From Lottia gigantea (taxonomy: Eukaryota > Mollusca > Gastropoda > Lottiidae), in the NCBI RefSeq assembly GCF_000327385.1, contig NW_008709716.1, forward strand, positions 793,980 to 857,979: a DNA stretch of 64,000 nt, given 5' to 3'. Shown here piece by piece: positions 49,882-60,780 of this stretch (position 1 is its first letter; the number at the start of each line of letters is the position of its first letter). The notes under the pieces were generated by a model. It ran no database searches. It was not told where the DNA came from and saw only the letters and a program-made list of their open reading frames with translations. A program made the translations under genes and the position numbers.

Positions 49882-52485
49882 TCAAACCACCGACATCCTC
49901 TCCGCCAGTAGTTTACATTGCACGCCATTGTTTATGGATTTCATTTCACAGGGTTTTGGAATAAAGGACGGTTTATTGAAGCTATTTTGTTCGATTAAAG
50001 TATATTGAGCGTTGTACACAATATTTCCATTTATCATATAGCCATTTGTGGAACTTTTGGTGCTTGTCGTCCTGTTAGTTCCACAGTGATTTCGTGCATT
50101 TCTTATTATCTTAAAATGTTTTTCAATAGTTGGTCTTATGAAAAAATATCCCAGGGTAGCACCGATAACTAGAGACAAGAATATCCAGATATTAAACGTC
50201 ATTGCTGCCAGCATTAAAAGATATCCTGTGCTAAAATGTAACATATGCAAAAACGAACCGGTAATTCGAGATAAAATTTGATACTTCCTGGCATTTTTTG
50301 GACTGAAAAAGAAAATTAAACATCTATAACAAAAAAAAAAACAAAAGCGGACAAAAGATTCGGCTTCAAATAAGTGTGTGATTACCTCCCTTCAACTGCT
50401 GCTATCACCCACGCAAACTTTATACACATCTGAACATCGTCAAACACAAGTAAACTCAACGTGCAACTAATAAATATTTTTCCACTTCAATGAAAACGGG
50501 ATTAGTCAGCCATTACTTGGGCCAATTCATAAAGTTCATTATAAAATATAACGTCAGTTGTTTAGTTACATTATACCATTATCAATGGAATCAACAGGTT
50601 CAGATAAGTGGCACCCACCCTGAAAATTTGGTCGCGTTCTAAAATTGCCTAGACTGCGAAATTTCACGACATATAAAGCATGGGATAAAAAGACATCGTA
50701 GTTTTTTCTGGAACGACAGTAATCACACATAAAATACCAGCACTGTGTTTCATAGCGTTTTGGGTTATCCAGTACATTCTTATGAAGGTAATCGACAATA
50801 CAGAATTGTATATTATAAAAGTAGACAACTACTGAAAGCAGAGCTTTTTATGTAATTTAATCATGAATGTTTGACGAGAAAAAAATATTGCGAGGCCTAC
50901 CATTTTTCTCCACGTTTTTGTAAAGCACCATGAACATAAACATAGTATCTTAAACCTTCGTACGAGATGGCAAATACAAATGTAGCTATCATAGCTAACA
51001 CCAATCCTGAAATTTGTAATATACATTTATTGACATAAACCATGTCACTGTTCTATATAGGACTATAAATCAAGTTTTTATAGCATTGTATTTTCATGAA
51101 GACACAACAGAGATAGGCCTATATTAGAGGCTTTAACAGGGAATGATGATTGGTCGAGACAATATCCTTTTGACTGTGTCGGTTCATTCTGATACAGATA
51201 TTTCACAAGGTTTGTCATTTCATTGCATTCACAAATGCAAGACACATTTTTCGAATGACTTTATTTGGATTTTATTCAAATGAGTTTCGCAGTTATTCAG
51301 AATCTTCTTTATTCAGCCTTTCAGTAATATTTGTACACTGAGAAATAAACATTGAAAATTCCAACAGGTGAACCGGATTGTCTACTGTTTGCACATGATG
51401 CATAATTATAGAGAACTGATAATCCCTGTACAAAGAAGATAAATACACACCTGTTATAGTAGATAATGTCCAATCTATAAATAACATGGATGTCATTGGT
51501 GTATGGTAGTTGAATATCTGAATTGGAAACAAATATCGAAACCATCACTTATTCAATAGAATTTAAATTTCTCATATTATCTATACAACTCCAGCAACAA
51601 ATTAAATTACAGATAGTGGCTAATAATTTAAATTCTGATTTTGTTTTAAGATATCACATTTCATTCTGCTTGAATACGATACATCATGTTTTAATAACAA
51701 TTCTTTTGGTTTTCGTGAAAATAAACCCGAAAAAATCAACAAATAGTTTCCTTGTACAATCAGAGTGAAAAAAAAAGTTTTTCGTTTGATTTGCGATATC
51801 ATTTCTGTCATGTGACATCCTTGCAGTCTATTTGCAAGGTGAACTTTGATTTCAAATATTATTTAAAACGTAAAGAGTTAATGTACTGGTGATGTACGCA
51901 GAGAGTAAATCAAACATAGCCCACTATATAGAAAGATATGTCAAAATAAGATGAATGGATTAAGGCTAAGTCAATAGAGCAACAAATATCAAACAAAAGT
52001 AAGAAACCTCGTGATTACTACTCAGGAATTGGAATATTACTTATATTTCAACGTCTCTTCGATTTAAATATATTCTTTTTACTGCTAGTACATTTACAGC
52101 TGTTTTTTTTATGTGTATGCGCATGATATACGTAATCTGTTTCGTGCACTATTTTTAACTACCGGACTTATTATTATAAACACAAGCTGCGAATGTTCTG
52201 TGGACCTTAGTACAGTCAAAATGAGTTAAGCGTTATCTTCTTATATTGAAGTACATTAGAAACATTAATACATCAGGTTACCCAAATGATTCATACATTA
52301 AACAAGTTGGTTTGTTTTCATATATAGAAATCCATACAGTATAAATATAAGGATATATATTAGGATAGAATTAACTATATTACCGAACGAGCATGCATCA
52401 TTTTATGCATCATTCCACCAGAGTCGTTTCCATAATGTGAAATGTCCATCGGGTGAACCTTGTTCATTGAATCATGACCTTCCAT
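49882..52485 (-). CDS. SLC31A1: SLC31/CTR-family copper uptake transporter
   Basis: Trimeric plasma-membrane or endosomal Cu(I) channel. Exons 52485-52384, 51517-51451, 51006-50901 and 50302-49882 give 231 residues. The N-terminus is methionine- and histidine-rich (MEGHDSMNKVHPM, then GGMMHKMMHARS), as in CTR copper-binding ectodomains. TM1 begins YHTPMTSMLFIDWTLS and runs into LVLAMIATFVFAISYEG. TM2 carries the selectivity motif MxxxM (MLAAM in YLLMLAAMTFN), and TM3 the packing motif GxxxG (GATLGYFF). The terminal HCH of human CTR1 is absent; the tail is long and ends LLAERMSVV. SLC31A1 versus SLC31A2 orthology is not decided by sight; the Met-rich N-terminus favours A1. Start chosen as the ATG opening the Met-rich exon. 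Confidence 0.92.
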
Positions 52486-53989
52486 TGTTTACAAATAACT
52501 GGTTATAGGCCAACTTCAAATTATAACCCAGCTTCTTCTAGTGGCTTTAATACCAGTCGATGTAGTTACAGGCAGTTGGCTATTCTTGTGACATTTTCAG
52601 CTACGATGTAACATATTAGCTGATTCCTTTTCTGATTAGCGTGTTATTGGCACTAATAAAATTATTTTCTATACATTGACCATGTGAACTCCATTAAATT
52701 CAAGTGGTTTAAATATCTATTGAACATGTACTCAACTAATGTAAATTCAAAATACTAAATCTTCCAGTCTTCATTCGCCAACAATGATTACTTCCTTTTG
52801 TTAATACTGAGTGCAATCCTCTATATCAAATTTTTGAATTGAATTAGGATACGTCCGGCTTCAATGTCTTCACCATTTTACGATAATTTTTTTTATTGTC
52901 CAGAGTGAATACTCAACCATACACATTTTGCACACATTATCTCATAAGACTGCACTATCTTATCTTTAAGATACATAACATCCTATAGTACTGTAATCCA
53001 ATAATCTGACACAAACACCTGTATTTGTATTATATGAATGATAATAGGTGGCGTGGTTTGTCTACCCAACTGTGAACAGTTCACTGTGGACTTCAGGCGG
53101 TCAATTTTAATCATGGGATTATTTATTTAATAACTTATCTAAACAACTTCCTGAACTGCCAATTATAAATATCGTCAATATACACGATTACCTTTTATTG
53201 TTACAGGTCATTTTACTAGTATCTGCCTCATTTGAAGATACATGTTAACAGGTCTACTGAAAGATACATATTTCGTTAGTTATTGATCAACTATTCAACA
53301 GTGTGTATTGGGGACATACTACCAAAAAAGGTTGAATAAATGTCAGCCTGTGATTATTGCCTAACTTCTGGAGTGTAGTTGAAAGAAAAATTCCATGATA
53401 GGGTGGTGGTCCGCGGACTTCGACCGGTCCGTGTTGATCTACTGCAAGGGGAAATGGTACCCTTTCACTTGTCAACTCGTGATCAAATGACATGATGACT
53501 AACTTAATGATGTTCCTAATTCCTTCTTCTTCAGTTATGGGAATTTTGGTGTGTTACTTACAGTGTCCTCGAGTCTGTGTATGTAAATACTAATTATTTT
53601 CAGGCATTTTTAACCGACTAAATATTGTTTGTATAGTCCGGTGTCCTCTTGTCAATGATGAGGTAAAGTAATAATTAAATATAAATATAAATAAACAAAA
53701 AACATGTATCCATCAATACGATATAGCAGGAAAATGTCTTTAATACGATCATAGTTAGTTCACAAGCAGTCCCCAATACGCCCATCTGGCCCCTATCGAA
53801 CTCCACAAGAATTGCAACAAACATTGTAACTAGCTTGCATCCTTGTGATCATCATGCCTCCAAGGAAGGGTTGAGTCAGATTAACAGTGCGTCATAAAGC
53901 TGACACTACTAAAAGAATCCAAAGAACCTGCCCAACTGAAGCCCACCCCAAAGTTCCGGAACCCGTTTCTGAGTCTAGAAACAAAAAGG

Positions 53990-54290
53990 ATTGGTTTGTT
54001 TCTCCTTCACCCTCTGATGACTCTGCCTGAGTATGGCTTCATGAGGTATGAGCTAAGGCCAAAGGCGTCATCCATCAGCAGGAAGTAGGGGAAGTTCTGA
54101 TCATCAATTGGAAGGAGAGGGGAAACCAATGAAGCCATCGTTGAAACATTTTTCAGTTCTGACTGGTTGTATATCTGGGCATCGGACTGGCTCCCAAAAC
54201 TACCAACATCTGTCCACACACAACTAAAAATCTACCACAGCCATTAGCACTATTGAATAAAAGTTTGTTAGTTGTGGTACATGGTTACAG
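53990..54290 (-). mobile_element. PIF/Harbinger (HARBI1-like) transposase fragment
   Basis: VWTDVGSFGSQSDAQIYNQS followed by PYFLLMDDAFGLSSYLMKPY is the central DDE_Tnp_4 region: SxSDxxIxxxS and the DDAF motif carrying the second catalytic Asp. Just upstream in a neighbouring frame FYSIVLMAVVDF fits the preceding strand, so there is a frame change between them. Neither the terminal part with the last catalytic Glu nor terminal inverted repeats were found. It is a dead fragment of a DNA transposon. Confidence 0.78.
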
Positions 54291-54726
54291 TCTTCCAGCG
54301 TACTGAGAACCTCCCGCGAACTTTTAGAACTGTGTGGAAACGTGTTGCAAACTTGTTTAGGACGTAATGCAGTCGAATTGAGTCTGTCTGTGAACGAGAT
54401 GAACGAGTTACAAACGAACCGATGTGCCCTATCGGTATACTCATAGCACGTTCCTATCACGATCCAAGTACGGCAATTCCGTTCCTACTACGTTCATCCC
54501 GTTTTAAGTATGTTCTCATTACAGAACTCTCGGAAATTTTTTAACAGGCTCAAAGTTCTGGAAACCGTCCTAGCTCGTCCATGAAGTTCGTAATCAGATC
54601 TTAAAACTTTGCTACTACGAGCATTACCGTTTTCACACAGTTTGGACTCGTTTCAGTTATTATATGGGATTGAGTTACTTCTATTGTTTTAATAGATTGA
54701 GTTATTGGCTTAATGACCTGGCCACA

Positions 54727-54821
54727 TATTCTCAAAACGATCCTAGTGCTAGGATGTCCTAAGTTCTTACCTTTTAACATTGATTCTAGGACATCCTAGC
54801 CCTAAGATCGTTTCGAGAATA
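54727..54821. mobile_element. Foldback hairpin, about 95 bp
   Basis: tattctcaaaacgatcctag at the left is mirrored by ctaagatcgtttcgagaata at the right, and aggatgtcctaag by the inverse ctaggacatcct. The arms are about 35 bp around a short loop. Non-autonomous element or hairpin repeat; no ORF. Confidence 0.7.
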
Positions 54822-55439
54822 CCCGGCCTGAGTTTCTATTGGCCAAACGGAACGACTTGCTTCTACTGGCGTATAATCATCGGGTTACTTCTATTGTGTT
54901 ATTGGATTGAGTTTCTTCTATTGACCTATTGGTTAGTTCTGTTGACTTAATGGATGGAGTTTTATTAGAATGATGCACTGAATTATTTCTATTGGCCTGA
55001 TGGGTTGAGTTTTCTTCTTATTGGATTAAATAAGTGTTAATGTGATAATAAAATTGACAATTTGAATTCTTTTTTCATTCCACCGCTATGGAGTTATTAT
55101 GACATTGTGTGACAAACTAATTATTTGGTAATGTTTTGGTTGTCAGCGCATAAAAACACATCAGCATAGAATATAAGGTTTCTTCTCTGTACGATAAGGG
55201 TTTTGTTTGCCTTTTACAAACTGGCCTATATGTATTTAGCTGAGTTATTAGATCTGAACAAACAAGAAATAGGTTAAGTTACAGTGTGAACAATAACCCG
55301 TTCACTATATGTACATTTAGAATATAATACCACTTTCGTCATACTCTGATAATCCAAGTAGAGAATAACACTTTGTTAAGGACAAGGTAGCTGGGGCTTG
55401 GAGACACACACCTGAAGAGAGTTTTCCTATTACATTGAA

Positions 55440-56170
55440 TGCAATAACTCATACTAGTTATTTTCGTTTTTTCTGATTTTCGATAGGGTTCATCTTGGGT
55501 AATAACAAACACTTACACCAAGTTTCGTCAAAATCCGTCAAGAATTGTGCCTTCTAGAGTGTTTACGTGCTAAAATTTGAACGCATTTTCAAGAACAAGG
55601 GCAATAACTCATACTACATATTTTTCGATTTTTCTGATTTTCGATAGGGATCATCCTTGTGTGATAACAAACATTTACACAAAGTTTCGTCAAAATCTGT
55701 CAGGAATTCAAACTTTCCGCAACGGCGGGCCACATAACCAACCATAAATGAATCATGGAATTAACAATGAGAAACATGCAATTTTTTTAAAGTTATTTAT
55801 TCAATAACGTATTTCAATGTGCATTGCAATAGCAGAAATATTTGACGTAAAATCACTATTTCACACGAGGGCAGACCTCGTTAACGATTTGATTGGTTAC
55901 ATTCACTTTGATATAACAGTGCGGATATAATGGGTTTCGATATCAGAATAGGCAGTGATAATCTGCGGGCCACAAGAGCAAACTAAGCATTTGGTCGCGG
56001 ACCGCATTTCCTTCAAATTTTACATGACGCCGCGGGCCACATGAAATCATCTCGCAGGCCGCAGTTGGCGGGTCGTAGGTTGCACAGGCCTGTTCTAGAT
56101 TATTTACAAACTAAAATTGAATGAGTTTTCAAGAACACGGGTAATAACTCTTACTAATTATTTTTCAATC
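55440..56170 (-). repeat. Copies of the roughly 160-bp repeat, interrupted by a hAT-like element
   Basis: gggcaataactcatac, atttttctgattttcgatag and caaatttcg-type blocks (for example acaccaagtttcgtcaaaat) are the reverse complement of the monomer seen at 7140-7900. A monomer breaks off near 55700 and resumes near 56093 (ttctagattatttacaaact), flanking the hAT-like insertion. Confidence 0.7.
55701..56092. mobile_element. Non-autonomous hAT-like element
   Basis: The left end is CAGGAATTCAAACTTTCCGC followed by aacggcgggccaca. The right end, inverted, is CAGGCCTGTGCAACCTACGA followed by cccgcc, and tggcccgcggcg repeats inside. CAGG ... GCAA plus 'gggccaca' subterminal motifs are typical of hAT ends. 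About 392 bp, no transposase ORF. An 8-bp target duplication is not evident, so the superfamily call is provisional. Confidence 0.6.
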
Positions 56171-56891
56171 TTCGTTCGCCGATAGTCACTTTGACAGTTC
56201 AGTTGACTGTTTGTTCCCTATTCAAATCCATTCAACTTAATTCGTAACATTCCCTATCCGTTTCCCGTCGCGTCCCCTCTCTATATCCCATTGTCTTAAG
56301 TTGTCTTCGTTCCCTGCTATTTTTTCTTCAGTTTATCTGTTCCCAAACCCCTTCGACTTCAAACGTCGCTTTCATTCTCATTGTCGTGATTCGTTGCGTT
56401 CCGTTTTATTATCCATAGTTTTCAATCGACGCTTTACTTCCCTTCTATCATTGCTCAATCCGTTGCGTTCCCTGTCCAAAAGACATACAATAATACTACA
56501 CTGGTTTCAACATTGTATATGTGCCCAGGGTTAGGAATGTCTAGTGTCTATTCTAACATAAACCCCGACCTTATTTAAACTGGTATTAGTGATTAGGGTG
56601 ATTGAAAGTAAAAAGTTACCGTGTAATTGTTTCTAGCCTTTCATAACCTCTTTATTAACACCATTCCTACTTTCTTTACAATTATATCATCATGATATCA
56701 TTTTCTTGCTGGGTTTACTAGATTAATCAATTCAAATGGTTACCACGCTACCTAGCACTGGGTTGGTAGAGCTTATATCTATTCAATTCTATAGCACAAC
56801 TACACCAGTTGTTATTGTGGTGCCTTCATATATTTCTGTAAAAGTTAGCTCGGTTTTAATCATATTTAGGTGAAAAATATATTGGATTAAC

Positions 56892-57086
56892 ATGCGGCTG
56901 TTCACGATATTTCGTGCATTATTAGTACGAATGTTATTTGCTGCTCATGGTCTGATTGCAATATGGCGAATGTTTATGGTAATTGGAGAAACATGGTGTT
57001 GGTACCTTACTGCTGCTTTAGGCCTTCTGCTTGTAGAAACAATGGTAACTTTATGTGTTAAAAAAGGAAAAGAATGGAAATGGTTT
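56892..57086 (+). CDS. TMEM26: TMEM26, first coding exon (gene continues beyond the window)
   Basis: The ATG at 56892 opens 65 codons ending at a GTAATA donor (57087), phase 0. The translation has ALLVRMLFAAHGLIAIWR and LLLVETMVTLCVKKGKEWKW, which align to human TMEM26 residues near its N-terminus (ALATRLLFLLHSLVGVWR, ETALTLKFKRGRGYKWF) with conserved spacing. It encodes the first two membrane segments of a multi-pass protein of unknown biochemical role. No following exon is recognised in the remaining 6.9 kb, so intron 1 probably runs past 64000. Reading straight on gives a 23-residue hydrophobic extension and a stop, which looks like intron read-through. Confidence 0.85.
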
Positions 57087-58066
57087 GTAATATGTTTTTA
57101 TTTTATTTTTTTTTTCATTGCTTTTAGTTTTGAATATCTGATTATCGAAAAGAAATAGTATGTTGATTGTAATTTGATTGTAATTGTTGGCAACCAAAGA
57201 AACTGAATAGCAACTGACGAAACATTGCATTATAGAAACTTGAAATAAAGTTAAATATTGGGTTTTAAGAGTGGTTGGTTGAAACATTTTGCTTTCCCTC
57301 TTCTTTTCTGACCTAGATCATTATTAAACCAACCTGTTTTCAGTGTTGTCATGTGAGATCTGAACTAGGCAATGATCTGAAGACTATTAACTTGAACAGA
57401 TAAAAGTATTTAACAACTAATTTAAAAGTTTGTTTCTTACCTATTTCATACAATTATGTTCTTATGCCAATTAATTTGCTATGGTCTGATATACAAGAAA
57501 CAAGAAACCCCTCACCACTAAATCATAGACTAATTGAATCATAACGATTTATAAGAGACAAAATCTTACATTGATAAAAATTTTCAAACTTTCTTGGTTT
57601 AATACTCTAAAATAACTTCTTTATGAAATAGGAATGATCATGTTATTTTTATATGATTTATGCAAAACGCCTGTTGTATTTTATTCATTATTGTTGAATA
57701 GTTCTGGAAAGAACTTCATATCTACAACATGACCTCCTTGTAATACCTGGAGCAGATTCCAAAAAGGGTGCAATACAATGAATATTGAATAAATAATGAA
57801 GTTCTCCGTTATGTCAATAGGTTTACGAAAGCAAGATACATCCAGTTTGTCATAAATGGGCCGTTCAATTCTTTTGAGATTCAAAGAATATATTGTTAAG
57901 TTTTCAAAAAGGTCAATATAATTCTATAGACAAAATTTTATGAAACGTTTCAAAATTTTACGACCTTTCTGTTTACAAACCAATTGTTGGCATGCGGGGG
58001 CGACGGCAATACACATCTACATTTACACAGTTGACTAGAGGTGAAATATAAAAATTGATAGTGAAG

Positions 58067-58348
58067 ATGTCCGTTGATACACGTGACCGTGCGTACATGT
58101 TTGAAGGTATACGTTTATTGTCTATTGCATTGATATTTATGTGCGCAATGCGTGGACTGATGGCTCATAGTAACCATAAACTTTTAACCAATTTCTTATC
58201 TAAAACCTCTCTATTACGGAAATTAGATTGTATATATGGCTGTTACATTCTGAAAGGAATTGCCAAACATAATAAAAAAAAAAAATTTCAGTTAATTTGT
58301 TTTTTAAGTCTGGCATCTTTTGGGGTTTTTTTTCTGTTGAAAATTTAA
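58067..58348 (+). CDS. Hypothetical small ORF or first exon of an unknown gene
   Basis: An ATG-initiated frame (MSVDTRDRAYMFEGIRLLSI) of 93 codons contains a hydrophobic stretch LLSIALIFMCAM, then a poly-lysine run from an A-rich tract. A good donor, GAAG|GTATAC at 58107, falls after the 13th codon, so the real unit might be a short first exon MSVDTRDRAYMFE. No family is recognised and no neighbouring exon supports it. It could equally be chance intronic sequence. Confidence 0.2.
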   Translation: MSVDTRDRAYMFEGIRLLSIALIFMCAMRGLMAHSNHKLLTNFLSKTSLLRKLDCIYGCYILKGIAKHNKKKKFQLICFLSLASFGVFFLLKI

Positions 58349-59979
58349 ATATTGAAGTTTCTCAGCGATCAATTCTTAGTCAATATCAAGTCAAACCTCT
58401 TGAAAATTTTAGGTTTTTTGGCAATCAATTAAGGGATTATGTTAAGTGCACAACGCAGTTGCTAGTCATCTTCAAACAGATCCATAAATGTCAGATAAAT
58501 TCCGTATTTAATGTTACGTTACTTAACAGCCTGGTCTGCAAGACATATTTTATCTTTCAAATATTTTAATAGTTTCAAGCAGAATCAGATTTGTATTTTT
58601 ATGTTAAATATACGTGGCTGACTCCTGTCAGAGCCGAAAATGGTTGTAAGTGTTGGAAATAGACAGTGGATATTGGTATAATTTATTTGTTTATTATGAT
58701 AAACTACGCATAAACATTTTGGTATGATATATCTTCAACAGATTCCGTGTATTACGAACAGACTTATGCCACCTCTCACCCCAACAACGTTATATCATCA
58801 GAATCAAATGTCATTATCTAGATGACAAATTGGTTGTTTAGGGCGTAGTGTATAGGTACTTACAAGGTTCAGAGATGATGGCATTTGTACTTAATCACAT
58901 TGGTTGTCTCAGGTTGCACATACAGGAAGCTCTGTGAATATCCTATAAAAAGTACATGTATTAAACGCCCATTTTTCGCCTCAGCTACCTTGAATCCTCA
59001 AATTTCGATCGTTTTATAGCGAAATTTGAACGATCCAGATAGCCATCTATCTTGAACTTGCTCTGTTGAAAACTATCGACCTTAATAGTAACCTTTCAGT
59101 GTCAGACGTATACGATGTAGGTAGTCGCCAACGCAGAAATATCTAGATACCCTTTTTACAGACACAGATACGACAAAAATGGTTGATTGGTGATCTGTGT
59201 ATGTGATACATCTCATCGCCCTTGGACCTATATGCTATTTTCTTCTGTAGTCCTATTGATTCCGGACACCATAACATTGTTGTAACTTTTCACTGTAGAT
59301 TTTATCATAAGCAAGTGGGAAGTCAGACTTATAATTTAAAATAATCATAAATACTAATAGTTTTGCATTAGTTCTAGTCTAACGTACATTGACTAAAGCC
59401 AATGTAATGAAAGTAAGAGAATAGTTTAATGTAGTTTAAGGCTTTTAAACAATCAAGCTGTGATAACAAATATCAGGTAGCTTTTTCATAACAGAAATCA
59501 AAATGTAAACTGTACCTACTGAACTAATAAATGTTTTGGGTGGAACTGAGATGGGTTATTTTCCTTGGATGTTTCCCAAAATTAATAATTCCTGTATTAA
59601 AACCAGTCAAATATTTTTTAAATGTTCAAAGCGGTATGTGCACTAGCTGTCAATCTCATATTATTATTAGACAGTTTAAGTAGACAGTTGGCATAATCCT
59701 AAAAGATGTGTATCAGAGCTCAATAATTTGTGATGTAGACATAAAGTTGTCAAATTAGACATATTTGAATTAGTGAAAGACTTTCTCTCTCTTCGAGGAA
59801 ATTCATTAAACTTGAATATATGATAATTATTTTTTTAACTTTAGGCAGGACCTGAACTTATTTTATAACTGCACCTTAATAACCCTATAGGCATTATTTT
59901 TCAAATGATTACTCCAGGGGTGTGAAGGCTGAAAAAGGTTGGGAACCACTATCCTTGTCTAAACATTTTTGTTTTCTGA

Positions 59980-60780
59980 AGTGTTTACAAGCAAAAAATT
60001 TAACGCAATTAAGAACGATGGCAAAAACCAATAAGAAATATATTTGTGCTTTTTAATAGGGCTCATCACTAAGTTTCTTTAAAATCTGTAGCGAATTTTG
60101 CCTTCTATAGTGTTTACAGAACAATAACTTAAATATTTGTACATTTTGTTTATTTCCAATAGATAAATAAATAGTTCCAATAAGTTGCGTCTAAATTCAT
60201 CAAGAATAACTCATACCAATTATTTTTGATTTTTCTGATTTTCTATAGGGTTCGTCCTTAGGTGACAACAAATACTCACACCAAGTTTCGTCATAATCTG
60301 TCAATAATTAAACCTTCTAGAGTGTTCATGAGCTAGATATTGAACGCGTTTCCAAGAACAAGGGCAATAACTCACATAAAATATTTTCTTTTTTTCTGAT
60401 TTTTAATAGAGTTTATCCTATGGTGACACTCACACCAATTTCATCAAAATCACGGGCAATAACTCATATTGAACATTTTTTTAGATTTTTGTACGCCCAC
60501 AAATGTTTTTTGGGCGTATATTGTAATCACCTTGGCGGTCCGTCATTCCGTCCACATTTGGCTCGTTCTCACTCTACAGGCTATACAATTCTTTACAGAT
60601 TCTTTTGATTTCTTTTTTTATGGGTCAATGTCATTATTTTCACCAAAATATCGTGTTCGACTTAGCGTTTTCACTTTATTAGCCATAAAGTGCCACTTTT
60701 GCTCACTCTTCAAGCAACAATACTTTATGGATTCTTTTGATTTTTATACGCCCATACGTAGTATTAGGGTACCGACGAAC
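59980..60780 (-). repeat. Worn copies of the roughly 160-bp ACGCCCAC repeat
   Basis: atttttctgattttctatag, ctcacaccaagtttcgtcat, aaccttctagagtgttc and caagaacaagggcaataactc match the monomer at 7140-7900 in reverse orientation, mostly at 160-170 base spacing, followed by two ACGCCCA hairpin signatures. Confidence 0.7.

Larger units (their letters stand above)
52486..56891. other. Intergenic stretch before TMEM26 with DNA-transposon remnants
   Basis: Contains a Harbinger-like fragment (53990-54290), a foldback hairpin (54727-54821), copies of the roughly 160-bp repeat with an inserted hAT-like element (55440-56170) and nothing else I can name. The copper transporter promoter is at the left end and the TMEM26 promoter at the right. 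Confidence 0.5.

Noticed and set aside
54224-54460. 78-codon minus-strand frame as a separate gene
   Set aside because: Only its end (FYSIVLMAVVDF) is meaningful, and that belongs to the Harbinger fragment in a neighbouring frame.
57087-57158. C-terminal extension of the TMEM26 exon (hydrophobic run, then stop)
   Set aside because: A donor GTAATA follows KWF exactly where family similarity stops, so the tail is intron read-through.
57681-57884. 67-codon minus-strand frame
   Set aside because: No ATG start, no recognised motif and no splice partner.
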